Assembly: GCA_905250115.1 (NCBI GenBank) | Contig: CAJNOI010000034.1 | Span: 146,800-210,799 of the forward strand | DNA from: Adineta steineri | Taxonomy: Eukaryota > Rotifera > Eurotatoria > Adinetida > Adinetidae | Direction: 5' to 3' | Length of the DNA stretch: 64,000 bases | Shown here: positions 45,152 to 58,303 of the stretch, piece after piece | Numbering within the stretch: position 1 is the first letter of the stretch | How the letters are laid out: each line of letters opens with the position of its first letter | The notes under the pieces: generated by a model | Told to the model about the DNA's origin: nothing | The model's database searches: none | The model's input: the letters and a program-made list of their open reading frames with translations, nothing else | Program-made: the position numbers and the translations under genes

Positions 45152-46663
45152 AACGGTTAACGAAGCAGTATAGAAATCATAGGAGTAATATGATGATTTT
45201 GTTTTTTCTTTATTATGAGTTGACGTTCGTAAAAGTGCACGCTACTAAATATTTTGCTTTTCTTTTTCTTCTTCTCTTCTTATTATGCTTGTCGTTCATA
45301 CTGACATACGTAATATAGTAATAATAGTGAAAAAAATAAATAAAAATTGAAAAATAACCTAGAAGAATATTTATTTTTCATGTTGAAATTATTAATTATT
45401 CTATATTTTTATTTGAATAATATTTTTGTAAGAATAAAATTTTTACTCGAGGGAAAAACGATGCAGATGTTAACTGTGAAATCTTTTGAAGTCTTCTATT
45501 TTCTCTTGTCTGAATACATGAGTAACTTGTAGATTGATGAAGAAATATTTTAAATCCTTACAAATTCAAGATTTTATCATTATTAACCTATGAAAAAGTT
45601 TGATCTAGCTCTAAAAATATCAGGAAAATTCAATACAATAATATAGAAAGAATACACACTCCTAAAACAATATAGAAGTTAAGTTTATTTTATACAATTT
45701 GATATTGTAAAAATAATATCATGCAACTGTAATAATCGAACAATTTTTGACAAGATTAGTTAATGTAGAAAGTTGTCACTCATATTTCCTTCTTTATGAA
45801 AAAAAAATGAACGTGACACATGGAAAATCCTCATTCAAGTTCACATAATTTACATCTTACTAAAAACACGTAGCAGACACTTATTAAAAAGAATCTTCAT
45901 ATGATATTATATAAAGGATAATATATCATATGAAAAAGGAAACTTGTATGTTTTGCCAACGTATTTTTATATTCGATTATCTGATAATATTCTAATACAA
46001 CGTTACTCAACCATATATTACAACGAATTCTAATATAGATTAAATAAAATTAATTTTTCTAATAATTGAAATTAATGTTAAAAACGCGTACATATAATTT
46101 TTATTCTTATCTCTAATGTTTTGTAAAACACGAGTTGAAAATGAGTGCCGGAGTATTAAGGGTAGAAGTGTTGGACTCACCACCCAATCCCTTCTTCTAC
46201 AGGTTTTATCAATTAACATAAATTAATGATTATCAATTTGTATTACAGACAATGGCAAAGGCTCAGCAGGGATCGTAACAGACGTTATTAATTCACATTA
46301 ACTTATATTGAAGTTAACTATAAAATAGAATGTAATGTTCTGTAATTCAAATTTGATATCTCTATTTTTTATCTACACCTCGAAATAAAAATAAAATTTT
46401 ATCAAAAATCAAAAGTCCAACAAAAAAAGAATTACGACAAACTAAAGTGAAATTGATATAGATAACTATCAAATGGCGTATAAAATATAAAAAAAAGAAC
46501 TTTAGATATACTCAGTAAAAAAAATATTATTACGTCGTTTCACTTACATAGATATTATAGTTAGTTAAATAGAATTAATTCTGTCTTTCATACTTCGTAA
46601 ATAGAAAGTAAGTATTTTATATTTAATTTCTCATTGCTTTGTTTTTTAGATATAAACTTTCCT
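45152..46663. other. Divergent intergenic region between nuclear receptor and LEA2-like gene
   Basis: Both flanking genes are transcribed outward, so both promoters should lie here. It is AT-rich and holds a short G/C-rich hairpin at about 46157-46194. An acceptor just before ATG 46664 suggests a non-coding first exon for the plus-strand gene. No other gene is seen. Confidence 0.5.
46157..46194. repeat. Dispersed hairpin, short copy at 46.2 kb
   Basis: AAGGGTAGAAGTGTTGG faces CCACCCAATCCCTT, a compact member of the same family, and the only one I find outside the accessory half. Confidence 0.45.
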
Positions 46664-49600
46664 ATGAGTGGAAGAAAATCCGCTGCTTCGAATCATTCAG
46701 TAATTTTCATTAGATCATCGCGTATACATTCCGCTACTGAAAATGATCGTGAAGATTTAGTAAAAACTACATTAGAAAAATCATCTGACAATAAAAATAA
46801 AGAAACATCATCTAAAACAATCACATTATGTACTATATGTGGTCGATATAAAGGTTTTCGTATGCGTCGTAAATTATTTATTATATTATGTATCGCTATT
46901 GCATTGCTAGCAATTCTTACTGGAATATTACTTGTATTCTATGTTATTGTTCCAGCTATTGTTCGTTCAACTATTGATAAAGCTGAATTATCATTTCGAT
47001 CTATTAATATTGAAGAAATAGAGAATGATCGTTTTCGTTTACGAGCTCAATTAGAATTATCACGTACTGGATCAATTTCAGCTACCATACTTTCTCCACT
47101 AGTTATCAATGTTGATAATGTTGGAATTGTAAGAAATGAACAACCGATTATTATTAGTGGTGATGCTGATCGTTCTACTATCGTTCCAATTGATTCTCCA
47201 TTTATTGTATCTAATTTAGATGCTTTTCATAAATTTACTCGTTCGCTTATTTTTGAATCACAAGTTATATGGCATTTAACAGCTAAAGCTTCTATACAAC
47301 CTATTTCTAGTAGTATGCCTGTTTATTCTAATATTCCATTTAATAAACAAGTAACACTTAATGCTTTAAATGGTCTTCAAAATGTAAATATTCAATCAGT
47401 TAGTCTTCGTCGATCTGATCGACAACATATATTTGCTGATATTATTATTGAAATTCCAAATCCATCATTATTTAGTATTGATCTTGGTAAATAAAATTCC
47501 TAAATATTAATTATCTTATTATTATTATTTAATTTTTTATAGGTGAATTAAAATTTTCATTACATTATAATAATTATTCTATTGGTTATATTCAATCAAT
47601 AGATAGTAATACAACATTACATCCAGGTATAAATGCCATATCATTATCTGGTGAACTTCAATCAAAATCTTCTGAATCATATAATGCTCTTTCAACAGTT
47701 GTTCAAAATTTTCTTACAGGAAAAACAAGTAGTGTGAAAGCAGTAGCTGGACCTAATGCAACTTCATATTCTTTACTTGCCAATGGTATGGAAGGTCTTT
47801 CATTAGATGTTCAAATGCCTTCATTTGATGAACAATTAATTCCTTCTCTAATATTTAATTCAATGTCACTTATTCCATCAACAGATGAAAAGAAAGTATC
47901 ATTATCAGCTTCAATTATTATTCAAATTAATTCACCACTTGGTAATCAATCACCACTTGATATTACAACTATGGATATGAATGTTTTTCTTGTCTATGAA
48001 AATAATTCTGTTGGTATGCTTGATGTTTCTCAAGTTCCAGTAAAACAAAATAATGAAATTACATATGAAACAAATTTTAATGATAAACAATTGATATTAA
48101 CTGATACTGGTAAAACTTATGAAAAATTTGCTCAAAATTTTATTAATGCTAATGAAACTCATCCAATTCAATTTAGTATTATTGGTTTTGCTTCTATTAC
48201 TGGTTCATTTGCTTTAGGTCCTTTAAATATTCATGGAATTCCTATTGATAATCGTGTATCATTAGTTGGTCTTAAAGGTCTTAATAATGTTTATGTTCAT
48301 AGTATTTCAGTTGATGGAGAAATAGATACTGCTTTACAACTTTCTATTAATGTAACTATCAATAATCCTGGTATAACGAATGTTCAGTTACAAAATTTTA
48401 TACTTTATATGGCTGATGGTGATAGTGGAACAGTTCTTGGTCAAGTACCAATTGATTTATTAATCTTAGAACCAGGAAATAATAATATGCTCCTCAATGG
48501 GTTTGTTTATCTATTCTTTATTTATAAATAAAATTATTATTCTGATTCTAATTTTAGTTTATTAGCTCCATTAGATCAAACAGATTTACCTTTTGTTGGT
48601 AAATTTTTTTCTGCATATCTTAATGGTCAAACACAATTAGTAAAACTGTATCATGAATTATCAACTACAGAAAATCCTACTGGTATGGATTTAACAATTA
48701 GTGGTCTTTCTATGAAAGCAGATCTCAATGGAATAGATACACAATTAATTCGTCGAGTAGAGGTCCTGAATTTTGGTATTGAATTTGATTCAATAGATGT
48801 CAATAAAGTTTATGTTACAGGTCAATTATTAGTTCTATTTGAATTACCATCTAATGTTCATATGACATTTCGAGCATTAACAACAAATATTAATTATACA
48901 ATATGTTTTAATAATGGATCTAGTATGAGTCAAATGAGTCTTTATGATTTACCCGTTGAACATAATCAAATAACTAATGAACTTTTAATGAATTTTAATA
49001 AACAAGAACTTTTAATACTTGATGAAAAATTATTTCAAGAATTTGCTGCTAATCTTGTTCTTACAAATAATGTATCGATTACGATTGAAGGTTTAGCTGC
49101 AGCATTAGCTGAAGTTCAAATAGGTAATATTACTTTAAATGATATTCCTGTTAGTGATACACTTCATCTTATTGGTTATGAACGATTTGATAATGGACTT
49201 TTAACTATCGATAAAATTGATTTAACAGGAGCTTTATCATCCGATAAATTATCTCTTCGTGTTAAAACAAAAATTGATAATCCGTCTGTTGTTAATATTA
49301 TTAATGGTGGTCGTTTATCACTTGATTTACGTGAACTGACAAGTAATATTTCATTAGGTTCAGTTATTATCGATCCATTTTATCTTAATCCACAAGATAA
49401 CAGTACTCTACTTGATGCACAAGGTATTTTTATGATAACAAAAAGTAATTCTGCTATAGCTGAACAATTTATTTCACATATGGTTTGTGGTATAGATAAT
49501 GAAGTTGAATTATGTGGTACATTATCAGATAATTCAATTGGTACTTCTATTCCTTTACTTTCAATGGCTATTGCTGATCTACGTATTCGTACAAAAGTTC

Positions 49601-50049
49601 CTGGTCTTACGGGTGAAAGAACACTTGTTCGAGAAGTTCGTCTAAAAAAATTAAGTGCTTTACAGATAACTGGTATTCCACTTGGTTTAGTCAAAACACT
49701 TTCTTCACGTATTCGACTTAAAAATCCTTTTAGTACACCTTTAGCTATAACCAGTATGAATATACGAGCTGATCTTGGTGCCGTAATAAATGATAATCAA
49801 CAAATTGGTACTGTTACTGATAATACACATATTAATATTAATGCTTATGAAGACGTTTTAACACCTTATATAGATGTTAAGATTACAGCTAAATTAACTA
49901 CAATGGTTTCTCTTCTGGGTCCTTTATTAGCTGGTACTATTCCTTTATCTCTTTCCGGTACTATTACTGTTGTTATTGATAATCAACTTACTCTAGTTGA
50001 ACTTCCACTTACTTTACTAAATATAACTGGTACACAAGAATCAGCATGA
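46664..50049 (+). CDS. Large membrane-anchored LEA2/DUF3712-like protein (1090 aa)
   Basis: Three exons (46664-47486, 47543-48500, 48558-50049) join in phase. A cytoplasmic N-terminus of about 65 residues with a CTICGRYKGFRMRRK turn is followed by one membrane segment (LFIILCIAIALLAILTGILL). The rest is a long lumenal or extracellular beta-rich part with repeated units: NIQSVSL, YVHSISVDG and LTIDKIDLTG motifs, IxNPS/NNPG turns and ISLSGEL-type strands. This resembles the LEA2/WHy and DUF3712 folds of fungal vacuolar Tag1-like proteins, which form lipid-binding-like tubes. The frame is intact and the start is the first ATG after an acceptor. The role here is inferred; lysosomal or cell-surface location is possible. 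AsmA-like proteins are the main alternative. Confidence 0.72.
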
Positions 50050-52078
50050 CATATTTTCTTTTTGTTTTCTTTTTATTTTAAAAAATGCTATTCTAAAATC
50101 AACAATTGATAGTGTCTTGCTCATCAGTTATACAAATATGTAATAATACGATTGATCATAGATATATTATCTCCACGTACTTAACTTGAAAGTAGAATTA
50201 CGAAAAACAAAATTTATTCGATATTTTCCACTAGTGATTGATGTGTAATATAATAGAATGATGAAAAGGTTTTTTTTGTATAGACGTCTATAATAACTCT
50301 TATTTAATAATACTATATGAACTAATATATTGTTTTAGTGGGAATTTTTATTAGAACTGAAAATAATTTATTAAATATAGAAATTGATGAATAAATACAT
50401 TTTAAGAATTTATTTATTGAGATATAAAATCAAATAATTTGTTTGTTTTTTATTGACTAATAAATAATTTAACATCTATATTCATACTAAAAAAAAGAAT
50501 CATTCTATATTTTTCAGTAAATAATATACATTTAATATTTCATAATATTTGTTATTATTCATCTTAGTTCTAATGTAAGATTTTTCCAAAAAAACTAAAT
50601 AATACTAACTAAAATATGAAATATATACATCTAAGAAGAAGAAAAAAAAGATAATTATTATGCATCGTTAACATCATCAGATATAATTATCATTGATAAT
50701 ATCTTAGTTTCAAATTATGTAACGGTTAGTAACCAGTATTTAACTCATTCTATCATGCAAATATAGCGATATGGGATTTAACTTTTTAGATCCACTGAGA
50801 ATAATAAAAAGATTCATTGGATGCAAAAAATAATTGTATTGATTATACGATTTAAAATAAAAAATTCGTTTCAAGTACTTGTAGATTTAATTCTATTTGA
50901 ATAATTTATTTTATTCATCAAATCAAAACTTTTAAAAGAATTCTTACAAAAAAAAAAAGATAATAGTTTAAATAGTAAATTATAGAATAGGTTACGTTGT
51001 CTTTCAGTATTAAATCATATAAAAATAGTTGCTTTTTTATTTAAATTTAGTGGTTATTAATAATGAATCTCAGATTTTTTTTAAGATTAGTTGATAAATA
51101 AAGATAATCACATTTTTATTTACTCATTGTTCGTAAAAGTTTTATCTTTATTCCTATGAAATCTATCATTTTATAGGGTTATTATATCGACTAATATATT
51201 TGTTTTTGAAAAACAAGAAAAAAAAGAAGATAGCCTATAATTTTCCTTATTTTTCTCTCTCTCTCTATTTGTCTCTGTTGGAATCTCGTGTCATATCTAG
51301 CCTATCTTTGGAACGATGATTGTCATTCCAACCGTGCTCAATCTCGGCCGACATGTTCCCATTAAGAGGAGAAAAAAGAAGAAGAAGAAGAAGAGGAAAG
51401 CATGATTATTCTCTTTACCAATAGTTGTATGAACAGAACTATCGAAAAATAAATTGTGTTTTTTCGGTCTAATCTCGACGATGTTCTTATGAAAAATATA
51501 TATAATCAAATAAATGAATTGTCTAGTAGTTGTTCCAAGACAGAACCTTCCTCGTTAAACCGCGGAGTACACAGAGTTCGATAGGGAAGAAGAAAAAAAG
51601 AGGAAAAAATATAGAGATGAAAAAGGAAAAGAAAAAACGGAGCAACAAAAAAATTGGCATGATGCTCATTGTGATAGAAATAGAATTGAGATCAAGCAAC
51701 GGGAACAAACATCACCCGTAAAATACAAACATACGATCAACTCGTCCGTAAGTTTATTGTATACTAAATTTTGACAGAGAACATTTATTATAAAGAACAT
51801 TTTATCGTAATCAATCGAAGAATGAAGAAGAAGAAAAAGAAAATGTTTTTTTTCAAATGAAATTAAATAATAATATTATATTTTTTTTTCTTCTTTTTTG
51901 AAGGCCATTATCTTTGTATGATACTTCAACATTTTTTTTTCTTTCTATCCGCCTATTCTTGTTCAATTAATTTCCTATTGGCAAGAGAAACTTCCGGCTA
52001 AAAGATACTATTCATTCAAATATAGAAGATTTTTATTATTTTTCTATGTTAAAATATATAATTTATTTATTTTAGAAA
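50050..52078. other. Intergenic region upstream of the choline transporter
   Basis: About 2 kb without a supported gene. GAA-rich tracts lie at 51367-51400 and 51583-51645, and a (CT)n run near 51253-51267. An acceptor-like TTTAG just before ATG 52079 suggests a spliced 5' UTR. Confidence 0.5.
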
Positions 52079-54069
52079 ATGGTAGTACATCTTGGTGGTC
52101 TTGCGGCCGTTGTAGTTTTTTATGTTCTAATATTACTTGTTGGAATATGGGCTGGAAGAAAACAAAAATCATCGGAAAAATCACCTGATACTGAAGAAAT
52201 AATGTTGGCAGGGAGGAATATTGGTTTACTGGTTGGAATATTTACAATGACAGCAACATGGGTTGGTGGAGCATATATAAATGGAACAGCTGAACAAGTT
52301 TTTTCTACAGGTCTTTTTTCATGTCAAGCTCCATTAGGTTATGCAACTAGTTTAGTTGTTGGTGGATTATTATTTGCACGACCCATGCGTGATGCTGGAT
52401 ATGTTACAATGCTTGATCCATTTCAACGTAAATATGGTCAACGAATGGGTGGATTATTATTTATACCAGCTCTATTAGGAGAAGTATTCTGGTCAGCAGC
52501 GATTCTATCGGCATTAGGAGCAACAATTAGTGTAATTTTTACGGATGTTTCAATGACAGCATCGATTATTATTTCAGGTAATTATTTCTTTTTCTGTTTT
52601 TTTTGAAAAATATATATATATATTTAGCAATTGTGGTTATAATTTATACACTTTTTGGTGGATTATATTCGGTCGCTTATACAGATGTTGTTCAACTTGG
52701 ATTTATTTTTGTTGGTCTATGGGTTGCTGTTCCATTTGCAATGCAACATGAAGGTGTTGGTGATATCTTTGCAACATGGCCAGAATGGCGTGGACATATT
52801 GATAAATCACGTATAGTTGAATGGATTGATAGTATGTTATTATTAATCTTTGGTGGAATACCATGGCAGGTAAATTAAAATATTTTTTGCTTTCGTGACA
52901 ACAAAAAAAAAACCTTAGCATGTTCTTTATTTTAAAGTGATATTGCATGTAACAAATATTATAAAGAACTAATATGATTTTATTCTTTTTGTTTTAATAG
53001 AAAAAGTTTTAATTAATTATATGTTTTTTTTTCTAGGTCTATTTTCAACGTGTTCTCTCAGCTAAATCAGCTAAAAAGGCTATGTATCTATCATTTTGTG
53101 CTGCTGTTGGTTGTATTGTTTTAGCAATGCCACCTGTATTGATTGGAGCTATTGCAAAATCAACTAGTCTGTATATTATTTTGATTGATATAAAATATAT
53201 ATGATTTTTTTTTCATAGATTGGTCTATGACAGATTATGATATAAATAAAGATATAACATCGCCTGAAGCAACTAAATTAATTTTACCATTAGTTCTTCT
53301 ACATTTATGTCCAAAATTTATTGCATTTATTGGTTTAGGTGCTGTTTCAGCTGCTGTTATGTCTAGTGCTGATTCGAGTGTACTTAGTGCTAGTTCAATG
53401 TTTGCTCGAAATGTCTGGAAACTTGTTTTCCGTGGTCAAGTAAATTATATATAATTTTTCCTTATTATTATAAATAAATAAATCAATTTTGAATAGGCAT
53501 CGGAACGTGAAGTTTTACTTGTAATGCGTATTGGAATATTTCTTGTTGGAATTGGAGCTGCTGCTATAGGTATAATGGTATCATCAATTTATGTTCTTTG
53601 GTATTTATGTTCGGATCTTGTTTATGTCATACTTTTTCCACAATTACTCTGTGTTATCTATGTTTCACATACAAATACATATGGTTCATTATCAGCATAT
53701 ATAATTGGTTTTCTCGTACGTATTCTTGTTGGTGAACCATCATTAGGTATACCAGCAGTTATTCATTTTGGTCCATATATACCACCAAAAACATTATGTA
53801 TGCTTATATGTCTTGCAACAACATTAATTGTTTCTCAAATAGCTAAAAGTCTTTTTGAAAAACGTATTTTATCACCATCCTATGATATATTTCATTGTCT
53901 TGTTGACATACCAAGTGAAATCTTACCATTAAAAGAAAGTACAACAACAGATGAATTACATTATCGAATTATTAAACCAACAACAGGACAACAATATTTA
54001 ACTGAACCAGCAATGATGATTAATAATTCATTTTCACAAAGTCAAGAAGGTTTAAGTGCTTATGATTAA
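52079..54069 (+). CDS. SLC5A7: High-affinity choline transporter (SLC5A7/CHT1)
   Basis: Five exons (52079-52577, 52628-52869, 53037-53166, 53219-53439, 53497-54069) encode 554 aa; the human protein has 580. It couples Na+ and Cl- to choline uptake in cholinergic nerve endings, the rate-limiting step for acetylcholine synthesis. Hallmarks are [88 protein letters not shown] and [20 protein letters not shown]. About 12-13 hydrophobic segments fit the sodium-solute-symporter fold. The C-terminal tail is short. It is intact and is good evidence of an animal nervous system. Confidence 0.96.
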
Positions 54070-54568
54070 AAAACAAAATTAGATTGTCATGTATTCAACT
54101 ATAGTGTTAACCCCGCCGGTGAATGTTGTTTCACTTTATATTTTATCCTTACATATCATAAATAAGAATGGTAAATGAGCAAAAAAAAATATGTTTAGAT
54201 ATTCTTTTAAAGGAGTAGTCAGATGATGATGATGATTAACAACCATACATATCAAAATTTTATCTATTATTATTTTGTGATCGTACTACATATCAGTTTA
54301 TTTTTTCCATAAAAGAAATATAATACATATCAAAAATGATTATTATTCGTTTTTTGTTTCTTTGTGTTTGATGTTGTGCCTTCCTTTTAATTTTTCCTTT
54401 CATTTTTGTTTCTAAAATAAATAATCTAATTGTTCTCTTCACTTAAAGATTAAAATTTTATTATTCACAAAACAGAAACAAAAAAAAATAGAGTGTTTTC
54501 TTTTCTTTTATCAGTGCAATTACAATGATGGAATGTTAAAAAATCGTTTCTTCTTCTTCGTCTTCTTT
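54070..54568. other. Tail-to-tail intergenic spacer
   Basis: It separates the 3' ends of SLC5A7 and the DUF547 gene. It contains AATAAA-like signals on both strands (for example near 54416) and nothing else I can support. Confidence 0.5.
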
Positions 54569-56767
54569 CTATTGATGAATATTAACATCAGTTGTATTTG
54601 ATATCAAAGCCTCATGATTATTTAACATCCAGTCAAAAATTTTATATGATATATGTATACCATCTTTTGTACCATGTTGTTCAAGTATTGTTTTAAGTAA
54701 TGATTGTTTAGGTTCGTCAATATAATTTGCTATCCATCTAGAAAGAAATTATTAGAAAGAAATTTTTAAAAGAAATAATTAACCTTAAAACTTCTGCATC
54801 TGTTCGTCCAAAATCATTTTTATACCAAAGAAATAATTTTGATAAATGTATTTCAGCATTTTCTGGTATAAGATCAATTTCAGAATTACAATATGATGTT
54901 GTTGACATATTTAGAGCTTTTTCAAGATTTGTTGATGAATAAATTGATATTTGTGGACATGAACGTGCACCACAATTCAATGCAAAATGTATACGTGGAT
55001 CACAACGACGCATAGAATATCTTGCACGAGGATCATTATATGTAAAATGTCGTTGTGTACAATTTGAATGAGGTTTATTACCTGAGACAAAAAAAAATAA
55101 GATTTTAATGAAATAAAAAATAAATATTCTTAATACAAACCTCGTAAAATTCCATGTTCAATATCATCTAATGAATAAATATGTAAACCAATTTTATACG
55201 CTGTTGTTTTCCAAAATTGATTTAAATCAAATACAGATTTTGGTAAATCAGTTAAGGTTGCAATACCATGAATTGTTAATGTATTGTAAAGATCTTTTTT
55301 TTGAAAGACAAAAATATGAATTAAATAATATTCTATTAGAATTAAAAAAATTTACTTATAAAAAATGTTTTACGTTCATTTTCTGTAACATTATCAAGAC
55401 TAATTGTTGTTAAATATTTTGACATTTCATATAAATCATTATAAATTTTACTTCGACGTAATTCAGAATAATTTATAAGATGACCAGATGAATCAATGAA
55501 TGTAGATTTTAAACTATCAGATTATAAAAAACAAATAAATGATGATTAATATTAGTTTAGTTTTTACTTTATCATTCGTTTTTGTAATTCAATTGAAAGT
55601 TGTACAGCATTATAGAAATTTTTTGATTTTATTTCATCATCTTCTTTAATTATTGTTAATGGTTTCTCGATAACTAAATCTTCTAATGGTGACCAATTAA
55701 GTACATTAAGTAAATGAGTATTTTCAAATTCATCTGTTGATGTATTAGAACATATTCCATTGATCACTTTAACTCGATCTATATTGATAAAAGAAATATG
55801 ATAATACAACAAGATCAAGTTTGTTTTCGTGTCGTTCACGTTGTTTTTTTTCTATTCCCTTGTTACTGTTGTTGTGCATCTAGCGAAAATTCTCATCGAC
55901 ACGATTATCAATTAATCTTGTTTTTTTTTTGATAAGGTTAAATGATTATTACTATTTATTTTCTTATTTGATCAAATTATAATCGAAAATAAATATGCAA
56001 ATTTTTCTACTGTTTTCTTTTTTTTCCCTCAGAATCTACGTATATGATCAAATATAGTTCAAGATCAACTATATTATACTGATAATGAAGCAGCATGATA
56101 TAAATAATTATATTATCGTGCATGTTTTATACAAGAAAAGAATTTTTCTCTAATCAGTCAACATACTGAGATCACCATAGGTATATAACGAAATGAATAG
56201 AAATAAATGATGAAGATGGTTTTCATTTATATAATTGACTCAACTATATTAAAAAGAATATCTATGGTTTTATCAGTAGAGAAATATATTATGTGAAAAA
56301 TTTTCTTTTTTTATCATTTATAGATAACTCATTAATATAAAAAATAATTAGATAATGGTTAATATTAAGTTGATAATCACATATATATATATATATCACA
56401 TTTTTGTTATATGAGAACAAAACATTCGAAGATTTCTTTTGATATGGTTCTATGAAAATGAATACTAATGGAAGTTTTCTCATGCATAGCATCGATACAG
56501 TTCAAATAACAAAAGACAAAAGAAAAGATAAGAATCAACTAATCGAGTTGGCATAGATCAATTTTTGTTAGTCCTATATGTACAGTGTATTCTAATGAAG
56601 ATAGATAGATGTCAAAAAAATTGACAAAAGTATTATGCACATAAATAACAACTATTAATGTAACCTGTCAGAGAAAATTCAAATCATTTGTTCACTGAAA
56701 ATAAATAAATGCACTTATACTTACAAAAAGGTCTTGTACTGTTTGAACGAATAGTACCACGAGACAT
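54569..56767 (-). CDS. DUF547-domain protein (343 aa)
   Basis: Six exons (minus) 56725-56767, 55568-55778, 55356-55513, 55141-55293, 54784-55081 and 54569-54737 join in phase. The DUF547 block is clear: LYNTLTIHGIA, WKTTAYKIGLHIYSLDDIEHGILRGN, DPRIHFALNCGARSCPQI and YSSTNLEKAL. It includes the conserved Cys and Arg residues of the RIHFALNCGARSCP core. The molecular role of DUF547 is not known; the fold may be papain-like. The N-terminal 150 residues show no domain I know. Intron 1 is about 950 bp and AT-rich, including a (TA)n run near 56382-56396. There is no membrane segment. Confidence 0.85.
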
Positions 56768-58303
56768 ATTTTTGTAAATGTATAAATTGAATGTTTTCGT
56801 CTTTTTTTTATTTTGACTTTAAACCTTCAGTGATCTTCCATATCGTTATTATTAATAGATGTCCATTAATAAGTAGTGTTGAAACATCAATTATTCTAAG
56901 AACATTCGACGCACTCGAAATCGTTTAAATGGTATCCGAGTCGCATAGAGAGAAAAAACTTCTTTCATCTAGAGAGAAAATCCAATAGTGGCACTTCGCT
57001 TTATTCTCTTTCTCTACATCTATCTATACGCCTCTTTCTCTCCCCCTTGCTCACTTTCTTTCACTCTCTCTCCCTCTCGCTCTCCCTCTCCCTCTCTCTC
57101 TCTTTCGCTTTGCGTTATAATGCTGATCGTCATCACCTTATCTTATTCGCCTTTGGCTGTACTGTTATTGACTGTGACGAATGTGTTCATAAGCAGCATA
57201 TAGGAAGATCATGGACGGGCGGAGTATGAATGCCTCATACAATCGAATAAATTCCGAGATAGAAGTATATAGAAGAACGGAAAAGGATGAGCACATAGAT
57301 AAGAGATCTGAAGAGAAGAAAGAATATAGAAAGAACCAGCCGAAATGAATGTCAACCAAATCAATTTCATTCTTATGTCATTTCTCGTTTTAATCATCAT
57401 CATCAAGAAGAACTTCACTACCGAAATATTATTGTAATAACAAAAAAATATATATGTATATAGTCGACTAGAGATTCGAAATAAAATAATAAGATTTTAT
57501 TTTTAACATTTATAAAATGTTTATTAATGAGTAGTAGATGTCAAGTTCATATACTATTGAGAATAATTGAGTACTATATACATAATAGATAAATATGAAC
57601 TATTTCTTAAAAGATAAGAATATTATTTTGCTATGAATAATCAGTATAAATTTTTTTTTAAATGATTATCTCTGTTGTGATAATGAAAAACAAACAAAAA
57701 AAAGAGTATTAAATCATCATATTTAAGCTGAACATTAATTTTATGCTTTAAAACTATAATCTAGCTGTAACCGTCTGTCTGCCTCAGTTTTATACTCAAT
57801 CCTAATGATAAAAAAGAAAATAGGGAATTATAATGGATTAATTTTCAATCAGTTTTTATCTTAGACAAAATGGAAACTTAATTTTCATCGAATTGCACCA
57901 ACTAATGCACCGAGAAGTAACTGCTTTTCAAGCCGATAGATCATTGGGAAAATTTATAAGTACATTTTCTATCAATCTTAAGGTTAAGTTTATAATGAAA
58001 AAATTGTTCGGTAAGTCGATTGATGTAACTCTTTACTTATGTACACGGTTATGTTAACCTTTCACGTTTTTCTTTCTCACGGCAAAAACATTCAATATAA
58101 TTTTTATTGATACCTTCAGTTAAATAGGCACTTTATATGAATTAGTTTATGTATTAAATGAATTTCATATGAAAATACAAAAAAAAAAAGGAAAAAGCTG
58201 TGCATTATGTTAATGAATACTATTTCCGTTTAACATGGTAATAGTTCTTTTTTTTGTTCTAAATTTACTCTAACAGTCAATAGTGAAAAATCATACATAA
58301 TTT
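56768..58303. other. Intergenic region with a TC-rich tract
   Basis: A pyrimidine tract of mostly CTCT units lies at about 57031-57110. ORFs crossing it are Ser/Leu products of the repeat. No gene is supported. Confidence 0.5.

Noticed and set aside
46254-46280. Short ATG frame (MAKAQQGS) after an acceptor-like TTACAG
   Set aside because: Eight codons, no upstream exon, no family match.
57031-57229. Ser/Leu-rich ORFs over a CT tract
   Set aside because: They are translations of a microsatellite.
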